Source of the DNA: Treponema sp.
GTDB lineage: Bacteria; Spirochaetota; Spirochaetia; Treponematales; Breznakiellaceae
NCBI GenBank assembly: GCA_031266175.1
Contig: JAISBN010000037.1
Location: 1 to 55,259, forward strand
DNA: 55,259 nucleotides
Direction: 5' to 3'
The translations under genes were made by a program, and so were the position numbers. The notes under the pieces are model-generated. The model searched no databases and was not told where the DNA came from. It worked only from the letters and a program-made list of their open reading frames with translations. The stretch's first letter is position 1. Every line of letters begins with the position of its first letter. This document shows, piece after piece, positions 53,747 through 55,259 of this stretch.

Positions 53747-54925
53747 ATGAAAATTGAAACCTTGGAGATACATAATTATAAGGTCCTCCAGAATGTAAAG
53801 ATTGACAACCTTGGTTCTATGGCAGTTTTTCTGGGTGAAAATGGCGTTGGAAAAACAACCTTGTTTGATGTTTTTGGTTTCATGAAATCCTGTCTGACGG
53901 AAAATGTCCGGTCTGCCCTGCAAGCCCGGGGCGGCTATGCCGAAGTACATTCTCGTGATGCGCAAGGGGATATACAGATTATCTTTAAATACCGTATATT
54001 GCCAGACAAACCCCTGTGCAGCTACGAACTGCATATAGGGTTAAAAGGAAAAAAGAACCCTGTTATTAACCGGGAAAGGTTGAGTTATAGACGAGGTTCC
54101 GGGGGCAGACCGTGGAATTTCATTGATTTTTCCATGGGAAAGGGAGAAGCGATAACAAACGAAGGTGCTTTGCAGGAAAATATCGAAGATGCCGAACGGG
54201 AAATTTTTAATTTGGCTGCCCCCGATATTTTGGCTATTAAATCCCTTGGACAAATGCAAAAATTTAGTGCGGCGGTAGAATTTCGTAAATTCCTAGAAGA
54301 TTGGTTCGTCTCGGATTTTCAAATAGATAAAATGAAACTGACCCAGGATGTGTCATACAATGAAAGCCTTACCAGAAAAGGTGATAATATTGCCAACGTT
54401 GCCCAATTTTTATTTGATCAGCACCCGGATCGTTTTAATAAGATATTGGAAAAGATAAAAAAAAGAATCCCCGGTGTTACCAAGGTTGAAGCTAAAACAA
54501 ATGAAGAAGGCGGTATTTTACTCAAATTTCAGGATGGTCGTTTTAAAGACCCCTTTGCTTCCCGGTATGTCTCTGATGGTACGATAAAAATGTTTGCCTA
54601 CCTTGTGATGCTTGCGGACCCCAATCCCCATATGCTTTTATGTATAGAAGAGCCGGAAAATCAATTGTATCCCCGGTTGCTGGAAATACTTGCCGAAGAA
54701 TTCAAGGAATACGCTTCTGCCGGCGGACAGGTATTTATTTCGACCCATTCACCCGATCTGGTAAATGCCCTTGAGCCCGGGGAATTGTTTTTTATAAAAA
54801 AGCAGGACTCAGGATACTCTGAAATAAAATCAATAGGAGAGAATGAATTAATAAACCGCATGTACAGCGCAGGGGATAAGCTGGGATATTTATGGAAAGA
54901 AGGTCTTTTTGAGGACAAAGTATGA
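53747..54925 (+). CDS. AAA/ABC-type ATPase (AAA_21-like)
   Basis: The 392-aa protein resembles RecF/OLD/SMC-like ATPases: Walker A FLGENGVGKTTLF (about residue 28), signature-like YVSDGTIKMFAYLVML, Walker B LLCIEEPENQLYPRL and switch ISTHSPDLVNAL. The middle is an insertion of helical and strand segments without a TOPRIM domain. A GAGG site lies before the ATG. Its stop overlaps the start of the DUF4276 gene (ATGA), so the two make a coupled pair. ATPases of this type paired with TOPRIM-like proteins act in antiphage systems such as OLD, Gabija and PARIS; a defence role here is inferred. Confidence 0.85.
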   Translation: MKIETLEIHNYKVLQNVKIDNLGSMAVFLGENGVGKTTLFDVFGFMKSCLTENVRSALQARGGYAEVHSRDAQGDIQIIFKYRILPDKPLCSYELHIGLKGKKNPVINRERLSYRRGSGGRPWNFIDFSMGKGEAITNEGALQENIEDAEREIFNLAAPDILAIKSLGQMQKFSAAVEFRKFLEDWFVSDFQIDKMKLTQDVSYNESLTRKGDNIANVAQFLFDQHPDRFNKILEKIKKRIPGVTKVEAKTNEEGGILLKFQDGRFKDPFASRYVSDGTIKMFAYLVMLADPNPHMLLCIEEPENQLYPRLLEILAEEFKEYASAGGQVFISTHSPDLVNALEPGELFFIKKQDSGYSEIKSIGENELINRMYSAGDKLGYLWKEGLFEDKV

Positions 54926-55259
54926 CGAAAATCGTTTTTCTCCTTGAAGAGCCTTCCGCCAAAGAAGTTCTGTTGGTTTTACTGCCCCAAATAATACCGC
55001 TTGAAAAAGTTGCTTTCCAATGTTTGCCCCATGAGGGAAAATCGGCTTTACAAAAGTCAATTCCCCGGAAAATTCGGGCATGGAATGAGCCTGACGTACA
55101 TTTTGTTATCCTTCATGATCAGGATTCCGCGGACTGTGTTGCTCTTAAAAAAGAACTTTGCAAACTGGCAGAAAATGATAATCATCCTGATACTTTGGTA
55201 AGAATTGCGTGTTCAGAGCTTGAATCATGGTTTTTAGGCGATTTAAGCGCGGTCGAGAA
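54922..55259 (+). CDS. DUF4276 family protein, TOPRIM-like (partial, cut by window end)
   Basis: The reading frame begins at ATG 54922 and runs off the window after about 112 codons. It reads MTKIVFLLEEPSAKEVL, CLPHEGKSALQKSIPRKIRAWNE, FVILHDQDSADCVALKKELC and IACSELESWFLGD. This is the pattern of DUF4276 (VEGxSE-like start, hxGKxxLxxxLP, hDQDxxDC, ELExWFLGD), whose Glu and DxD residues fit a TOPRIM-type metal site. It overlaps the ATPase gene by 4 bp. The ORF track lists only an out-of-frame piece here. It is probably the effector or nuclease partner of the ATPase. Confidence 0.83.
   Translation, partial: MTKIVFLLEEPSAKEVLLVLLPQIIPLEKVAFQCLPHEGKSALQKSIPRKIRAWNEPDVHFVILHDQDSADCVALKKELCKLAENDNHPDTLVRIACSELESWFLGDLSAVE

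Overview
The window looks like chromosomal DNA of a host-associated spirochaete, most likely a Treponema of the termite-gut type. This is inferred from gene content and order. A minus-strand run reads alaS, a Tpn39b-like SurA/PPIase, nusB, a TPR protein, groES and an RpoS-like sigma-70 factor, which from memory matches the T. pallidum order TP1017 to TP1012. AlaRS is the short form, and there are many outer-membrane and lipoprotein genes. No sequence search was run.

Layout. 0-10 kb holds housekeeping and metabolic genes: a MalT-type LuxR regulator, holA, lexA, a fused DAHP synthase-prephenate dehydratase, an SGNH hydrolase, an M20 peptidase and galE. 10.2-21.5 kb is a visibly AT-richer sugar or polyol utilisation island. 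On the plus strand it carries a TIM-like isomerase, YjbQ and an AraC regulator. On the minus strand it carries a GntR/AraR-type repressor, an FGGY kinase, a fucose-isomerase-like protein and a ribose-type ABC transporter. A 50-bp perfect palindrome overlaps the kinase promoter. The island ends in decayed SIS and Gfo/Idh/MocA genes next to tRNA-Asn. 21.7-28 kb holds two overlapping cyclic-nucleotide-binding/GGDEF proteins (one degenerate), an ALDH-SDR pair, a VapBC-type toxin-antitoxin pair and a DAACS symporter.

28.1-42.5 kb is one tight minus-strand operon of six envelope genes: two very large beta-helix lipoproteins, a third smaller one, two probable outer-membrane barrels and an OmpA-domain protein. 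A (TG)7-G14 tract sits between the two largest genes and is a strong candidate for phase variation. 42.6-53 kb is the conserved core: clpB, a HAD phosphatase, the sigma factor (behind a very good sigma-54-type promoter), groES, the TPR protein, nusB, PPIase and alaS. 53.1 kb to the end is accessory: a stand-alone restriction-type nuclease domain, then an AAA ATPase overlapping a DUF4276/TOPRIM-like gene cut by the window edge, resembling ATPase-TOPRIM antiphage modules.

How the genes fit together. The island probably imports a sugar or polyol, isomerises and phosphorylates it, and passes it to triose-type metabolism under the AraR-like repressor. The envelope operon probably builds a switchable surface layer. 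The sigma-54 site suggests an RpoN-to-RpoS-like cascade as in Borrelia.
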